Positions 12,273-24,927 are shown, counted from the first letter of the stretch. The stretch is DNA of 64,000 bases from Symbiodinium natans (GCA_905221605.1 CAJNDS010002306.1:65001-129000), one strand, 5' to 3'. Notes: generated by a model from the sequence alone, not told the origin. Made by a program: numbers and translations.

Positions 12273-12924
12273 CACGACACTAACTAAGGCGAGCAACGAA
12301 GGATTTCGCAAGCTTCACAACCAGCTTACCAGTCTGCAAATGCTCTGAGCCAGGCAATGGCAAGACATGATGAAAGCACAGAGACACAAGCATCCATCAC
12401 AGAGCCCATCAACAAACTCGACCTGCCCTACTATGCACGGTGGGACTCTCCCGGCACTGTGCATGTCAGGGCCAAACCGTCACGTTCACCAGCGACTTCT
12501 CGTCTGGAAGGGCCTTGCATGTACCACCAGCAGGTCAGGCTTGCGCAAGTCACATATGGTGCTGGATCGAGGAATGAAGCGCAACGTACGCAGAGGTGTT
12601 CGCACCCTCACCGAAACCGAAGCCTGAACACTCTTGAGAACAGGTGAGTCAAGGGTGTCTTCTTGCAACCCAAGGCTTTAGCCTTGCCTTCATCGAGATG
12701 CCGTCTGCATTGTTAAGAAGCATTTCTCGCATCACCTGAATGCAAGGTCTAAGATTTCCCTCTGTCTGCTAGAAACCATGTTCGGTCTCTCTGGCAGACA
12801 GCATTAGCGGCACATTCGCATACCACGAAGCTACTTCTCATGACCCCTGATCTACCTGTTCTAACCAAAAGAAGGCTTCGAGACATCTTGGTCCAAGTCA
12901 CAGTGCCAGTGGCTTGGCCAAACT
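12273..12924. other. Upstream region of the secreted-protein gene, no gene seen
   Basis: No coding island or repeat stands out. A degenerate leader-like string at about 12343-12360 is discussed among the rejected items. Confidence 0.35.
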
Positions 12925-13233
12925 TCACAGCATCACCGTCGTGGTATGCAGTGACGGCGTCCTCAGCCCCATGTTGCGCAGATGATACATGCTACGTTGC
13001 AAGATGCCCTCCAAGGTTGAATGATCTGAGCCCGGGGCCGCCATGTGGCCAAGGGCGTTTGGGCCGTTCGCAATGAATGCTTTCTGCATCCACGCAGGAT
13101 TCCTCGTGGCATCGACCCATGAACTGGCAACATATTTCAAGCCGCAGTAGTAGGCCACGCAAGCTGGCACCACGAAGGTAGACAGCTGCAGTGGAAACCG
13201 CTGGGTACACAGGGTCCATGCATACGGCGGCAC
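12925..13233 (-). CDS. Exon-like open frame, unknown protein
   Basis: About 100 protein-like codons on the minus strand: a hydrophobic start (V-V-P-A-C-V-A-Y-Y-C-G-L), then W-V-D-A-T-R-N-P-A-W-M-Q-K and a later I-L-Q-R-S-M-Y-H-L. It may be one or two exons. No recognised domain. Confidence 0.4.
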   Translation of the reverse strand: MPPYAWTLCTQRFPLQLSTFVVPACVAYYCGLKYVASSWVDATRNPAWMQKAFIANGPNALGHMAAPGSDHSTLEGILQRSMYHLRNMGLRTPSLHTTTVML

Positions 13234-13639
13234 GCGGCCGAGTACTGCTAGCTGGGGAAGGGGTGACTAAATAGCATCGGCAGCGACAAGGCACGTGACT
13301 CAACTACATCCTTCCTATGCCACTCCATCGCATGGGCCCTTGGGTGACGAGTTCGTACCACAACCAGACCCTAGTACAGCAGCCAGAGCCCCTTCCTACC
13401 GCAGCCCAGGCTTGATTTCAGCAACACCGAGGTTCTTGGAGCGCATAATCTGGACGCACAGGCCCAAGAAATCAAGGAAAGATGAAACAGGACCTTGACA
13501 AGACAGGCCTCGAGACACATCGAGGCTCTGCAGTAACATGTCTACGTGTGCCCTGACACGAACAACATGCGAAGACAAGACACAACGCCCAGATGCACGC
13601 GTCGGCTGGGCATTGATGCCGCACAACTGTCTTGCTTCT

Positions 13640-13758
13640 GATGCTGCTGCTGTTGCCTGTCCGTCGCTGTCGCCGTCGCTGTCGCCGTCGCCGTTGCCAT
13701 TGCCGTTGCTGTTGTTGGTGCTGCTGCTGCTGCCGCCACCGCCCACCCCCCCCCCCCG
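13640..13758. repeat. GCT/GCC trinucleotide-type simple repeat with a C run
   Basis: Imperfect CGCTGTCGC / TGCTGCTGC repeats ending in a run of C at about 13747-13757. Long open frames crossing it on both strands are low-complexity artefacts. Confidence 0.8.
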
Positions 13759-14777
13759 CCCGGTGGCTTGCACGTCAACCGGCCCTTCAGAATGCGCATG
13801 GATTCTCTTTGCCAATAAACAAATTCTAATCTGCTACGAAGCCTCAACGGCTGGCTTCCCACAGCCGCACTGCAAGCCCGAAAAAGTGCGCACAAGTCAG
13901 TTCGGGGTAAGATGCATCTTGGTCGCTCTTCATCTACGCGCAGGGATGTTGATTCGAATAGAGTATCCATATTATGGGACGATGATGCCACAGCGCAAAA
14001 GTTACGCAAACTGTCTGGCTGAGAATGAAATTTGAAAGAAGCACCTGACCCTGCTAAGGGAAGCCAAGAAGCTGGGCACGTGCTGCAGCTGTCTTCAATA
14101 GCTGCTGAGCATCACCTGCAGCGCATCTCAGTGCGGGCTTTGAGAGGAAATCGTCGAATAGCTGCGGTCGATAGCTTATTGCAACATGTGTGCCAAAGAA
14201 AACATTGGTCAACTGCCATTCCTTCGCAAACGTCTTCGGTGCTCAGGCTATACTTGCAAGCCGCCGGCATTTGGCCGTCCGGCTGCGATGCATTGTGAGT
14301 CCAAAGACGGTATGACCAAGCAAGAAATGCAACCTCCAGCAACGGCTCGGAATGGAAGCCCCGCAGGCCTTGCAGGCATCTCTGCATGACCTTGTGGCTC
14401 AGGCCACCCAACTCCTGGACCTCACAACTTGCTCGGACTATGACATGCTGCACCGGGACCACAGGCTCGAGCGGCAGCACAGCTCTAAATCCCAAGCACA
14501 CGCTTCCGCAATCTCTGCCTTGGGTTTGCTGAGCAACCCACCTGCTTGGCCAACTGTGCCGCCATGGCTGCTCCCTGCCAGAAACATGCACCAACATCTC
14601 CGCGAGCGCGGTTTTTGCGCGGCATGTCCTAGCCCTCGAGGCGGTAGAGACAAAGACACATGCATACTATGATGCCCGAATGCAAGCACAGAGCGCATCT
14701 TAGAGTTCTTAGCCCAGCTCAGCAGTCTGCGAAGAGAGGTCAACTCTCGAGTGGGGGCGGAGGCGTGATGAGGCTCT

Positions 14778-14799
14778 CTCTCTCTCTCTCTCTCTCTCA
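14778..14799. repeat. CT dinucleotide microsatellite
   Basis: Uninterrupted run of CT, about 11 copies. Confidence 0.9.
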
Positions 14800-17700
14800 A
14801 GATCAGATGGCTAGCAAGGAACAATGTGAGCACTGAGGCATGAGCGCCCATCATCATCATCTTGGCAAAAGGTTCAAATCATGTTCTAAACATGTTGAAG
14901 CGTCTCAAAGATGTGCTATACCGGCATCTTGAGCGAGATGCCGCAACTCTGCTACAGAGCTTAAGCTCCACATAAACTCAAAATCCTAGAAACCAGCTCA
15001 AGCTCCTGGCCGGATCGACGCCGGCAGCGCTTCCACCTTGGAAGCTTGCACACGTTTGAGGTTTGTCTTGCTGTAAGTTGCACCAGGGGCGCTGTAGCTG
15101 CAGAGGCAGATAGGCCCCAATTCCCCCTCCCCCCCAACGCGGACTGTCAAGTTGCACTCGTGCTCTTGCCCGCACACACAGCAGATGGAAAAGGAAGGCC
15201 CGCACCACCTCCCATGGCCATGCCTTCCATACCCGGCATGCCTCCCATGCCGCCCATGCCGCCCATGCCTTAGACTGCTGAAGGGCTGACATGATTCACC
15301 TGCATGTGGTGGGTAGGGCACTGTTGGGCTTGGTCCATGAGCGCAGCTAGTGATGGAAGAAACCAAGAATGTGCAAAGTTATGGGTCAATGGGTCTTATG
15401 ACGCCGTGTAGGCTGTCGGCATGCAAGAATCTTGATCAAACAGCAAGTGCATCGCCTATGCATCTTCCAAAAGGCTTGCAGACCGCCAGAAACAGAGAAA
15501 AGCTCTAAGATCCACGCCCCCCATTCCCATCATTTCGAGCCGTCTTCCCTTGCAAGCATTCGATGCTGCTGACATGCATGGCAGTGACTATTGAAATGTA
15601 TGACAGTGACTGCTTTGAACTTGATTCTCAATACATCTGCCATTCCCGTCTGCTTGTTGATCTTCTTTTTGCTGATTATGATACTACATATTCTCATGTG
15701 CATACACATGCTCTTTCTACTACTATTGGGTATTGATACTCAGTATTATCGATAGCAATATCTTTTATCACAAATCTTATACCACTTGTTCTTTTCACCG
15801 TAATTTAAGTCATCGAGAAGTAGTGGCTTTTGATCCAAAAACTTAATCAACTTGTGTTTCTTTTGTTGTCTTTGTCAAGTAAACTTGTATTGTACTACGA
15901 TTTGTATGATGAATATAGAAGAATGGCTATCTTAATATCTAAAGTAAGGCTTTTGTGGCAACGCATGACAGAACAGGAAGCCGGAAGCACAGGAGCCTTG
16001 CCGGCATATGAAAGCTTAGGGACGACGAGGCCAGCACAGCACAGGCGTGGAAACTGGGTGGTGTGTCTTAGAATCTGCGCCTGCGACATGCCAAAGATCT
16101 TCATCATATCGTTCACCTCGGGCTTGGATCCAAGATTAAGGTTGAACAGTTGAACGAAACAATAGGAACTTACCGATGATCTACGTGCGGCCAACGTCAC
16201 ACCACCGACAGTTGTCGCAGGTGCCGGTGTCGCTGCAGGCGCTGTGGGAGAGTCCTGACTTCACAAAGTTGGGGAGATACATCAAACAAGATATGAACTC
16301 CAGAAACCACCGACCGTCTGCTCTACTGAAGCACCTTCTCCATTGAACCACTCTGTGGATAAGACTCAAGAAGCTGACTTGCACCTCTATGAGATATGCG
16401 GCCCTCTTCGAAAGGTTCAGACATTCCCCTCTATGCCCCGTCCTGGTTCACGAAGCCTGCAGGACGCAAGTCTTGGGGCGACAATCAAAGGGTCAAGTCC
16501 GCAGCCAGCACCCGCACCCAAAACCAACAAGCACTGAGCACTGCACGTCCTAACGACTGAAGTGAAGCCTAACCCAGGCCTGGCCTTTGAACATGTTGAA
16601 CGGATTGGGTGGGGGCTTGGCACCCTGCGACTCGGCTTTGGATGCCTGAACAGTGGCTCTTTTCATAAAGGTCACATGATTGCCCGTTTCCCTGTCGGCA
16701 TGGCTCTCAGAAGACAAGGCTGTGCAACTTAGGCAAAGGACCGAGTTGAAGATGTCGTCAAACATGGAGTTGGCATCATCTATCTTCTGGTCTGCCTGGC
16801 ATTCACAGTGCAGAAATAGCCTTTCTGTTTTTTTATCCCAAGAAGTACATGGTCCAAAGGTTTTTCTAAGTGCTGGTTCAGCTTTGCATTCTTCGAACCT
16901 TCAGGAAGGGGAGCTTCGCCATCCGAATCTTTGAAACACCTACTACCTTCGGCCGATCCTCTTTCATGCCATCGTCATTCCCGAACATTCCCGCGCACGG
17001 AAGGCCCTCCCTCATTCCTTGTCGCTCCTGAGAAACACCCGTAAGACATTCATGCTACGAATGACAACAGCTGAGAGTTACGCAGTTGCACCATCCTTTT
17101 CAAAATTTTGAGCATACGTCTCCCCAAAAGAATGCCGAACTATGGCGCCTTGCTTCAAGAATTCGCTACATCACGCTGAGGTGCACAGGCTCGTGCAAAC
17201 CAAGCCGGCATTGCTCCGTTCTTGGGCGGTGCCTGCTACAAGTACAGACTCAGGTTACACGGCTACACATGCTGCTACGAGCGAAGGTTGCACTGCCAGG
17301 CTGTAGAGCGTAGATTCAAATTGGGTAACCCTTTGCAAAGATGTTGCGGGAGATTCTCGGCAAAGATTGGATTGCCAGCAGTGCATGAGTGTCCCGTTGC
17401 AGCAAATGGAATTTTACAAGACTTTGCTGCAAGACACCTCTCTGTTTTGGTGGCTAAAGCGAAGCACTTCAAGCTGCCGTTCACGCATAAGCTGCAAAAA
17501 GACTGCCTGCTGTGCGGTCATGCCAGGCATCATCGGCGGCTTGTTCCTGGCACGTGGCCAACTGATGCACATCTGTGGGGTGATAGGGTGTATCCTCCAT
17601 TGCCGACAAGAAAATGACTCCATGAGCTCCTCGTGTTACGCATACAACAACGACACTTTCCTCAGCTGGCACGCTAGCGCAGCGGCACAAAAGAAACGCT

Positions 17701-19450
17701 GCAAGTCATGACTTCAGATCACATGACACACACCGAGCGCACGCTCTTCCCGGCGACGCCCGTAAAATCGCACGAGCACCGGAGCTTTCAGGGATTTGCG
17801 GGTTCGAGGAGCTCGTTTGGAGCTAGCGCTTGCCAGATCCGCCAGCCCCAGAAGCTGTGGGGCGAGCGCCAGTGAAGGGTTTTTGCCGCTCTCGCAGACG
17901 TCGGCTCAGGAGAAGCCAGGAGGCAGTTTGCAGTGTGTGTTCTGCAGTGGCTCCGAAACGAATACAAGCACTTGAACACTTAGACCGGCGGCCCAACCCA
18001 AGAAAGCCACGAAAACCAAGCCCATAGGGCCCATACCAAGGCAGAGTGGTGGAGGCAGTGTCGGAGAGGCTCTCAAGGAAAGTCCGGGCAGGCTGGGCAC
18101 TGCAAGAGAGGGGCGCACAAAAAGAGTCATGTTTACGAGCTTGGCTCGTTAAGCCAACATTGTCTGCTCCACCCGACATTCGAAACACTCATGAACTGCT
18201 CGCCAATCATGACGATGTTCTGGGCCACCTTGCATGCGGGAGACTCTCTTGTCGTCACAATATGTCGCCAAACGTCAAAAGAACAAATGTTGCCCATGTC
18301 AAAACTGTCACGAAGTCTGGGCAATGCAGAGGTAACGGAGAAGCTGAGATGGAAACCGCTGCTGCCTGGCCTTGGAAACCAATGCGCGCGTTGAGGCGAG
18401 ACACGACAACTAAGCCCGCACCCATCTGCTCCCGTCTGCAGCAAGGGAAGCATGGCCTTCAAAACCCACTCTGCGACATGGAGCCTCTTGCAAATCACTG
18501 GCCTGCCACTAGGATGTCTTGCATCTCGCCCCCTGCGCCCTCTTGTACAGCCAATGTCCCAGATGTGCGGCTATCTCAACCGTCCCCTCATTCCAGGAGC
18601 CGGCTGTTGACAACCAATCTCGTATGTGACACACATAAGCCCAAAGCTGCTGCGCTACTGCGCAAAATGGGCCCATCATCAAGACAAAGCTGGCAGGAAT
18701 CCAGAGAGTGTAAGTCCCGTGCTGCCCAACGCAGACGTACCCTGCTCCAGGCACTGACGCTCACCTGTCAGATCACTAAATCTCAGGTTTTCCACCTCTA
18801 GGATAAATCATGGCCCACATCGACATGAGCAAGGTAGCTACCACGTGTGAACACGGAACACCATTCTGCGGGCACTCTCCTTTTTGCGGGGCTAACTTAA
18901 CCCTCCCAAGGCGACCTTGCTGAAGTTGCTTGTGCGCAAGGAAGGAGTGGATCATGCCTGGCTGTGGCAGTGCAGTCACCATCTAGCTCGTGAGCCGCAT
19001 GGGGAAAGCAATTGATCACAAGCTTCATCCGGGAAGAGGAAGGAAGCATTCCTGCCCCAGTTCATGACTCAACGTGCCTTGAAGGACAGTCGCTCCATTC
19101 TGGCACAACGCAGAAAATAGCACATGGCACATCACACACCAAGACATGAGTTGCTTGAGGATGGATCTACGTCAGTCGGAGAATCAAAGAGTCTTGGAGA
19201 GCAGAGGACTCAAATTCGGCCATCCATGCCCAACATCTCAGTCAGGCACCTGTGGTGTCAGAGCGAAGCCCTTGGCCCTTGGCTGCCGAGCATGCGAAAG
19301 CTTTGTGCCCCCAGCTCAACTAAGTCACTAAGCAAACAGCGAGCATCACTAAGCTGGACAGCAATCTCACACACCGAATGAAGGAGGCATGCATCACTAG
19401 CTGCGTTGGACAAGCAAGCAGAAAAGCTGAAGCGTAAGCGCTATGATGAC

Positions 19451-19656
19451 CTACGACGACAATTTGCCGCCTGGTGGCTCTTGCTGCTTCGGAGTTGAAC
19501 CGAAACCGCTAAAGGGGTCCCCACCAAAAGGATCGTCACCTCTCATGAGGCTGAGCTCAAGCTCTGCTGCAGCAGCACAAATCATCGATGTGGCAGGATT
19601 CAGAAAGCAACCACTGAGGATCTGGCTCAAAGATGCAAAGGGATCGGAGCCGGAGC
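19451..19656 (-). CDS. Last exon of a protein with DPF motifs (endocytic-adaptor-like)
   Basis: The minus strand reads from an AG acceptor at about 19657 to a TAG stop at 19453-19451. The peptide contains S-D-P-F-A-S-L, then E-L-E-L-S-L-M-R, then D-D-P-F-G-G-D-P-F-S-G-F-G near the C-terminus. Clustered DPF motifs in a disordered tail are typical of clathrin-coat accessory proteins (epsin/Eps15-like), where they bind the AP-2 appendage. A short 45-base in-frame intron ending in GCTGCTGCAG may interrupt it. Upstream minus-strand islands at about 19990-20060 and 19760-19830 could be earlier exons. The functional reading is inference from the motifs only. Confidence 0.45.
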
Positions 19657-20259
19657 CTACCAGCGTGCAATACTACTTTCAGATGCAATGCTACTTAACA
19701 AAGCTGCGCCGTCAAAGCAAAGCTCCCAGTGTTCAAAGGATGTCCAGGCACCTTGGGCCTGGCCCGGCTGGACCATCTGGCTTTGTGCCTGCGCAGCAAA
19801 GCTGCGGCGCTTGAAGCTTCTATGCGACAAAACCACTGTTGTGCCTGATTCACAACATTGTTCACCTGGCCGAACGGGCTGTTGCTCCTCGCGCCAAGCA
19901 CAAGGAATGTTGGAATCACAGCTGCCGGAAGATGGGCACAGAGCTTCCTTTGTTCGAAGCCTAAACTCAATGGTACGCTTCAAGCATGACCAGAAATTCT
20001 GAGCCAGCGGCACACCATTGCTGGAGTATGACACGTCACCAAAACTGAATTTGAGTCTTCGCGGCTCCTGCAGAATCAGAACCCACATTGTGAACATGAT
20101 CACTGCATGACTGCCAACCATGCTAAACTCATGAAACAAGCAGCAAAGCTTGCACAAACGACAATGGCACACAAGAAAGCTTTTGCACAAGCACATGCAG
20201 AGAAAAGCGCAGGTGCATAAGTGCCCGCCTGCGCCGCTGCGACAGCCTAGATTGAGCTT

Positions 20260-20420
20260 GCATGAAAAAGCTGCAAACATCATCCAGTGGTCCGGTGAAG
20301 ACAAAGAAGAACCGTGAAAGTGACATGCCAAAGCCCGACACCAGAATGGCCAGGTATCTCAAGGCCATGGCAGCGCCCTCAGCAAGCACAGGCATGCCGG
20401 GTGTGTAACGAACTAACACA
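20260..20420 (-). CDS. Exon-like island with a membrane helix
   Basis: Minus-strand peptide with a hydrophobic stretch (A-A-M-A-L-R-Y-L-A-I-L-V-S-G-F-G-M-S-L) followed by an aromatic segment (R-F-F-F-V-F). Looks like part of a membrane protein. No family recognised. Confidence 0.3.
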
Positions 20421-20817
20421 CGAGCGCAGCCAAAACTAAGCGCATCCTTTGGGCAAACCACAGTGCAGAGAACACACGCAGACGGGATTTCAGTTATTGT
20501 TCAACAAGAAGGTAGACACGGGGACGAAAGCGTGGATAACTCTGGTAGCTACACCTTGCTAGAGCAGACACAGGGTTTCAGGCTTCACTTGCAGACATTG
20601 TGAAAGAGTCGAGCTGAGTCAGGTGCTCGCATGGTCTTCCAGGCTTCACTCAAATCGTCCGGCTGAAGCCAAAAAAACGGGCAGAAAGCACCCGCAATCA
20701 CAGCTGACAGACGTTAAAACAACATTGCAATGCATCCAAGACAACCATGGTTCCTTTCCGCATCCCTCCCAGTATCCCAAGAAGACTTGTAGGAGTTGTT
20801 GCTTTGCAACATCTCGT

Positions 20818-21873
20818 TCATCTAGACAACATCCACTCCCACGACGTCCGACGCAACGTGTTGCGCAGCTGATTCCAGTTCTCCACAACATCTCTGAACT
20901 TGCCTACGTGAAGCTTCTGGTAACCCGGATACTGCTTCAGCGGCATCTTGGCATGAGAGGTGCAGGGCGAGTCGTGCAACAGAAAATTCCTGACTGCTCC
21001 AATGCTATCCGTCATGTTCTCATAAAAGACCGTGTGGACGCGCACACCCTTTCGTCTTGCATCAGCCAGTATTCTTCTCACAGCCTTGAGATTCTGCTCT
21101 TCTCTTGCCAAGTCTTGGAGAATGGTCGATGTGTTGATGGAGATCTTCATGGCACCAGCCAACTTGGCGAGGCTCTTGTTTGTTGTGACAGCAAGCTTGT
21201 TTCGTTTGTTGGCCTCGTTTGAGAAAATGCGCCGTAGCATATTCAGGCGCTGCACCCAAATAAGACGAACACCATGCTTGGCTACCCAGTCCCCAAGCCA
21301 ACTGTGCCAACAGGGGACAAACTCTTGATTCAGCTTCCAGTTGAAGCCCCTGGCCACGGCACCTTCTCGGAAAGCCCGAGCAGAATGCACAAGTACCTCT
21401 TGTGCGGTGCTGGGAAACATGCCCAACTCAGAAACGTTCATATCTGCCCTGAAGAAGATCTCCAAAGCATCTTTGCGCAGTTCCGGCGTCCACGACCCAT
21501 GTATGAACAGCTCAGACTGCATGTTGATGCAGGGGTGCCGATTTAGTTCCAAGGCTAGAAAACTGGTCCCTGAACGCTGCATTGCTAACATGATGGCTGC
21601 AACATGGCGCTTGGCGATGAACGGTTCTGATTTTAACTCAGCGCTGGCTGACGAATGTGAAAGTTGTTTGAGACCGGTGCCAAACTGAGATGGCTCATTG
21701 CTTTCATTTCCATCAAATAGTTTGTCAGAAACCTGGCTTTCAGGAAGCTGCAGCATGATGGCCGCAAGCAAAAAGGACCTGCCTTCCCCCAACAGGCTTG
21801 AGGTCACCACGATGCAAAGCATCGCCATCGATGAGACAAGCGCAATCCAACCGAACATGCGTTGGACACGCAT
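20818..21873 (-). CDS. Type II membrane sulfotransferase, single exon
   Basis: A 351-codon uninterrupted frame starting with ATG at 21873. Residues about 7-28 form a membrane anchor, giving a type II topology typical of Golgi sulfotransferases. Residues about 92-105 carry the 5'-phosphosulfate-binding loop (M-L-A-M-Q-R-S-G-T-S-F-L) that holds the sulfate donor PAPS. Further on, V-R-L-I-W-V-Q-R followed by F-S-N-E-A-N-K-R resembles the 3'-phosphate-binding strand with its Arg and Ser. The C-terminus (K-F-R-D-V-V-E-N-W-N-Q-L) resembles the end of the family, where a K-F-R or W-R element precedes the last helix. Substrate cannot be told. Absence of introns next to intron-split neighbours could mean retroposition, but I find no leader relic just upstream. 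Confidence 0.75.
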   Translation of the reverse strand: MRVQRMFGWIALVSSMAMLCIVVTSSLLGEGRSFLLAAIMLQLPESQVSDKLFDGNESNEPSQFGTGLKQLSHSSASAELKSEPFIAKRHVAAIMLAMQRSGTSFLALELNRHPCINMQSELFIHGSWTPELRKDALEIFFRADMNVSELGMFPSTAQEVLVHSARAFREGAVARGFNWKLNQEFVPCWHSWLGDWVAKHGVRLIWVQRLNMLRRIFSNEANKRNKLAVTTNKSLAKLAGAMKISINTSTILQDLAREEQNLKAVRRILADARRKGVRVHTVFYENMTDSIGAVRNFLLHDSPCTSHAKMPLKQYPGYQKLHVGKFRDVVENWNQLRNTLRRTSWEWMLSR

Positions 21874-22812
21874 GTTGTCTCCAGCATCACATTGTGGCGG
21901 CCCAGCACATGATCTGAAACTTCAACCTTCAGCCTCCCTCTCCGGCCAAAGATGGCTCGATCACTCGGTGAGCTTCTACGTGTGGGCTCGATCGCTGCAA
22001 CATGTCGCAGATCATGACAGGCACTCTGAAAACCACAAACTCGCAGCCTTCATATGCCAACTTTGTATGCTATGCTTTATGGTTGCCATGTAAAACTTGC
22101 TGCTCAAGCATATACGACACATACATGATCATCCACACAATCAGTGCGACTTACTATTGACATGGGAATCTATTTTGGACACAATGAGCCGAGATGGCGA
22201 TACGGTAAGCAGTCACCGGTGTGTATCTACAGATTTCTCCAACTCCGACCAATTTCTCCAATGCATCTGATTCCCGCTGCAGTCCCTGGAGTCTTTTCAC
22301 GTCCTGCTGATATTGCAAGTTATGACTGCTGCAGTGCCACTGGAGTGCCCTGAATAAGTTGTGCAGAAGTGGTCTGCTGGATTCCCATTGCTGTCGCTTG
22401 GAGGTCCATTCAAAGCTGCACATCCCTGCACCTTCAATGTTAGCTTGCATCATGGATTCTACCTGCGATGCCCATTGGCTCGGCAGTTGGCGGTCGGAAC
22501 TGCCATTCAGTCATGCTTGGGCTCCCCTCTGACATCCATTCCCATTTCCATGGACGTGGTGGCACTTTGTGTTTGACTGCGACAGCGTCTTCGGTTTGAC
22601 GGGTTGAAAAGGCACCAGCTTGGGACGGAACTTTAGCTTTTTTCAGCAGCTTCAACGGACTACAGAGCAAAAGCATGAGGCTCTTGGGGCGTCAAACAGC
22701 GAGGGGTTTGGTGCTGATTCTGAACTTCAAGTTTTTACCGAACTCCACTACGCCAACCCAATCCGCGAACGAATTAAAGAATGTAGTGTATCAGCTAGAT
22801 GGCACGATGCTA
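21874..22812. other. Intergenic, no gene seen
   Basis: Possible boundary between the minus-strand sulfotransferase and a plus-strand gene. No repeat or domain recognised. Confidence 0.35.
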
Positions 22813-23055
22813 GCGGCCAGGCTTTTGCAGACATTGGACTTGAAGAAGTATGCTGGTGTCTTGGAAGACTTGGGCGCAAAGAGGGTTGAGGAGTTCAGAT
22901 ATCTCGACAATATTGCATATTGGGGAATGGCTCCCGGGCTCCAGTTGTGCCTCGTCAGCTCATCAATGAGGTGGTCCGTCAGGAGGAGCCGCCCCACTAT
23001 GCCGAGGAGAAGAAGACTGAGCTTCTTCGTTCTCTTTTCGAAGGCCATCGTGACG
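22813..23055 (+). CDS. Possible SAM-domain exons, unknown protein
   Basis: Plus-strand island 22813-22908 reads L-L-Q-T-L-D-L-K-K-Y-A-G-V-L-E-D-L-G-A-K, matching the start of sterile-alpha-motif (SAM) domains, where a helix of type L-x-x-L-x-L-x-x-Y is followed by a Gly-containing turn. A second island in another frame, 22943-23055, reads R-Q-L-I-N-E-V-V-R-Q-E-E-P-P-H-Y and a charged helix. Together they suggest two exons of a plus-strand gene, opposite to its neighbours. The SAM resemblance rests on about 30 residues. Confidence 0.35.
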
Positions 23056-24447
23056 GACCGCAAACACTGGCTTCTCCCACCGCGTCTATCTATCCAACAG
23101 CTCAATCTCCTTCTTAACAGTGACGACGTAGACACATCCTTTGAATGCTCAGTGTTGAAGTTCATGAGTCTGAGTCTTCTGTTTTTGCACGATGGCATTC
23201 CGTCCCTCAAGCTCAAGACTCCAGACTCGCGCGACGGTTTTGTGTTGTATCATCTGCATGTTAGCACTAAGTTGTTCGATCTTTTGGTTCGCCTGCTGCA
23301 TCTAACTACTAGATTCGCTGCCAAACCAGTTTTCCCGCCAAGCGTTCGTCCCACTTGCAACAATTCTGATCTCACTGTCTCCAGTCTGCTTACAGCTCTA
23401 TTAGTCATGCGCTGCATCTCGGCACCGAAGCCTTCAAGATTTGCACAAACCGGCCCAAACCATTTGCAGTGTGACATCGGTTCACATGAAGTTCTTTCCA
23501 TCATTCTCACTGCATCACCAGTAAAGATTCTCATCTCGTTCACATCATCCCCAGCTGCATTCTTTGTTGTTGGAGTTTCACATGCTTCCGCTGCACTGTG
23601 CATTCGCAGTAGCATTGGCAGCACTCTGAGAAATTTGATGATCAGTGCAATCAAGCCACCCGCAGCCAAGGTTGCCAGTGTGGTGGAACCAGTGCTCTGA
23701 TTTTGTCTTGGGTCTGACGGCTTCCGGCATTTGTACATGCTGTAACGCGTTTTGCATACCTGCTTGGTTCGGGGATTGGTGTAAGTTTTGGAAGCCCAGC
23801 GTCGAGCGAGAGCTTGAGGGAGCTGCAAAGCCGCACAACCACAGGCTTGTAGGTCACGAAAGAGCGTGACCACAGGTCGAATGTCCATGTGAACACCGTG
23901 ATCACTGTGACTTCACGTCTGTGATATGCGTTTGCCCAGACAAAACATGCGATCACAGGTCCCATGATTCTTTGTTGGACTTTTATTACTGCGTATGCAA
24001 TGCAAAGCAAAGCTGTCCTGTGATCACGTGGTTAGTGCGAGGAAAACGCGGATCCTTCACTCGCAAGCTTATGGTCACGTGGGGTATACACGAGATGCGC
24101 CTTGTGACCAGCTTGAGCACTCGAGGCTTGTGCACTGTTTTGCAATATAATTCCTGCGAGCGTGTCGTTTCCCAGCGATTCGGCCTGTGAGTCTGTGCTC
24201 ACTGCCTTTGAGTTGAAGCCCACGGGCTCTGTGCGCAAGGCAACAGCTCCATCTGCCCCGACGACCACTATGCTGATGAGCGTCACTCGCGAGCTAATTT
24301 GTCATGAACATTACGTTCTGCAATCACGCCATGAAGCATCGAGCGCCGGGCGCTGGTTTGTCAATATTGAGCAGAGGCACGGGGATTGCCCCGACTTTTT
24401 TCTGCGGCTTTGCAAAGTGCACTCCAAAGCAAAGTGGATCGCCGTGG
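23056..24447. other. No firm gene; weak membrane-helix frame on the minus strand
   Basis: A minus-strand frame at 23888-23250 has one hydrophobic stretch (about 23690-23630), but the plus strand is open over the same bases. I cannot decide. No repeats seen. Confidence 0.3.
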
Positions 24448-24658
24448 TTCAGTCAACGCACACTGCATGACCTAACCTGTGTCGGTAGTGGAGAAGCGAG
24501 CCACCTAGACCTAGAACCCCTACGGGTGGGGTCCAGGGTCTAACAACGCTTCTCACTGGCAATGTCTCTTTTCCACGGGTGCTGCTTTGGGCAAGTAGGC
24601 TGCAGGCAGGGAGATCCTCGAGGCGTAGGATCTCACAGGCAGGCGGTCATTTACCCCC
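24448..24658 (-). repeat. Repeat B2 of the short split-repeat element (3' terminus)
   Basis: 211 bp copy of B1. It is separated from A2 by a 137-bp spacer (24659-24795), comparable to the 113-bp spacer in the large element at 39.9-49.4 kb. Confidence 0.85.
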
Positions 24659-24795
24659 TATGAATGCAGGGCTACTCCACTTTGGGAGGCGGTGCAGCGT
24701 ACCTAAGTGGGCTACTCCTCTTTGGGAGGCGTTGGATCCCTGCTTGAGCAGGCAAGCGGCCCGCAGAATGAGTTTGAGCTGGGCAAAGGGCGGGT

Positions 24796-24927
24796 GGGCG
24801 AAAAACACAATTCAAGCGGGCCCCCTACAGGTTAGGTCAAGGCCAGCTGAGCCAAGCTGCAGCATGGGCGACACGAACTGTCATGATTCATGCGTGCCAA
24901 AACACTTGGGATAAAATTACCCATAGC
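24796..24927 (-). repeat. Repeat A2 of the short split-repeat element
   Basis: 132 bp copy of A1, placed directly after B1 on the minus strand. Confidence 0.85.

Larger units (their letters stand above)
13234..19450. other. Long region of introns or intergenic DNA with scattered minus-strand exon candidates
   Basis: Coding-like minus-strand islands without firm identity: about 14440-14290 (helical, with a L-L-E-V-A-F-L-A-W-S motif), 15274-15182 (Gly-Met-rich repeats, M-G-G-M-G-G-M-P-G-M, preceded by an AG), 17560-17414, and 18040-17930 (one hydrophobic membrane-helix-like segment). A possible NPF-containing island lies near 16640-16600. Around 15560-15950 the DNA is AT-rich and looks non-coding. 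I cannot assign genes here. Confidence 0.35.

Noticed and set aside
12343-12360. Spliced-leader-like string on the minus strand upstream of the secreted-protein gene
   Set aside because: CCATTGCCTGGCTCAGAG shares only GGCTCA as an uninterrupted core with the leader and needs gaps; a chance match is likely.
15046-15273. Plus-strand Pro-Met-rich C-terminus ending at 15273
   Set aside because: The minus strand reads a more typical Gly-Met repeat preceded by an AG acceptor; the plus frame is probably its shadow.
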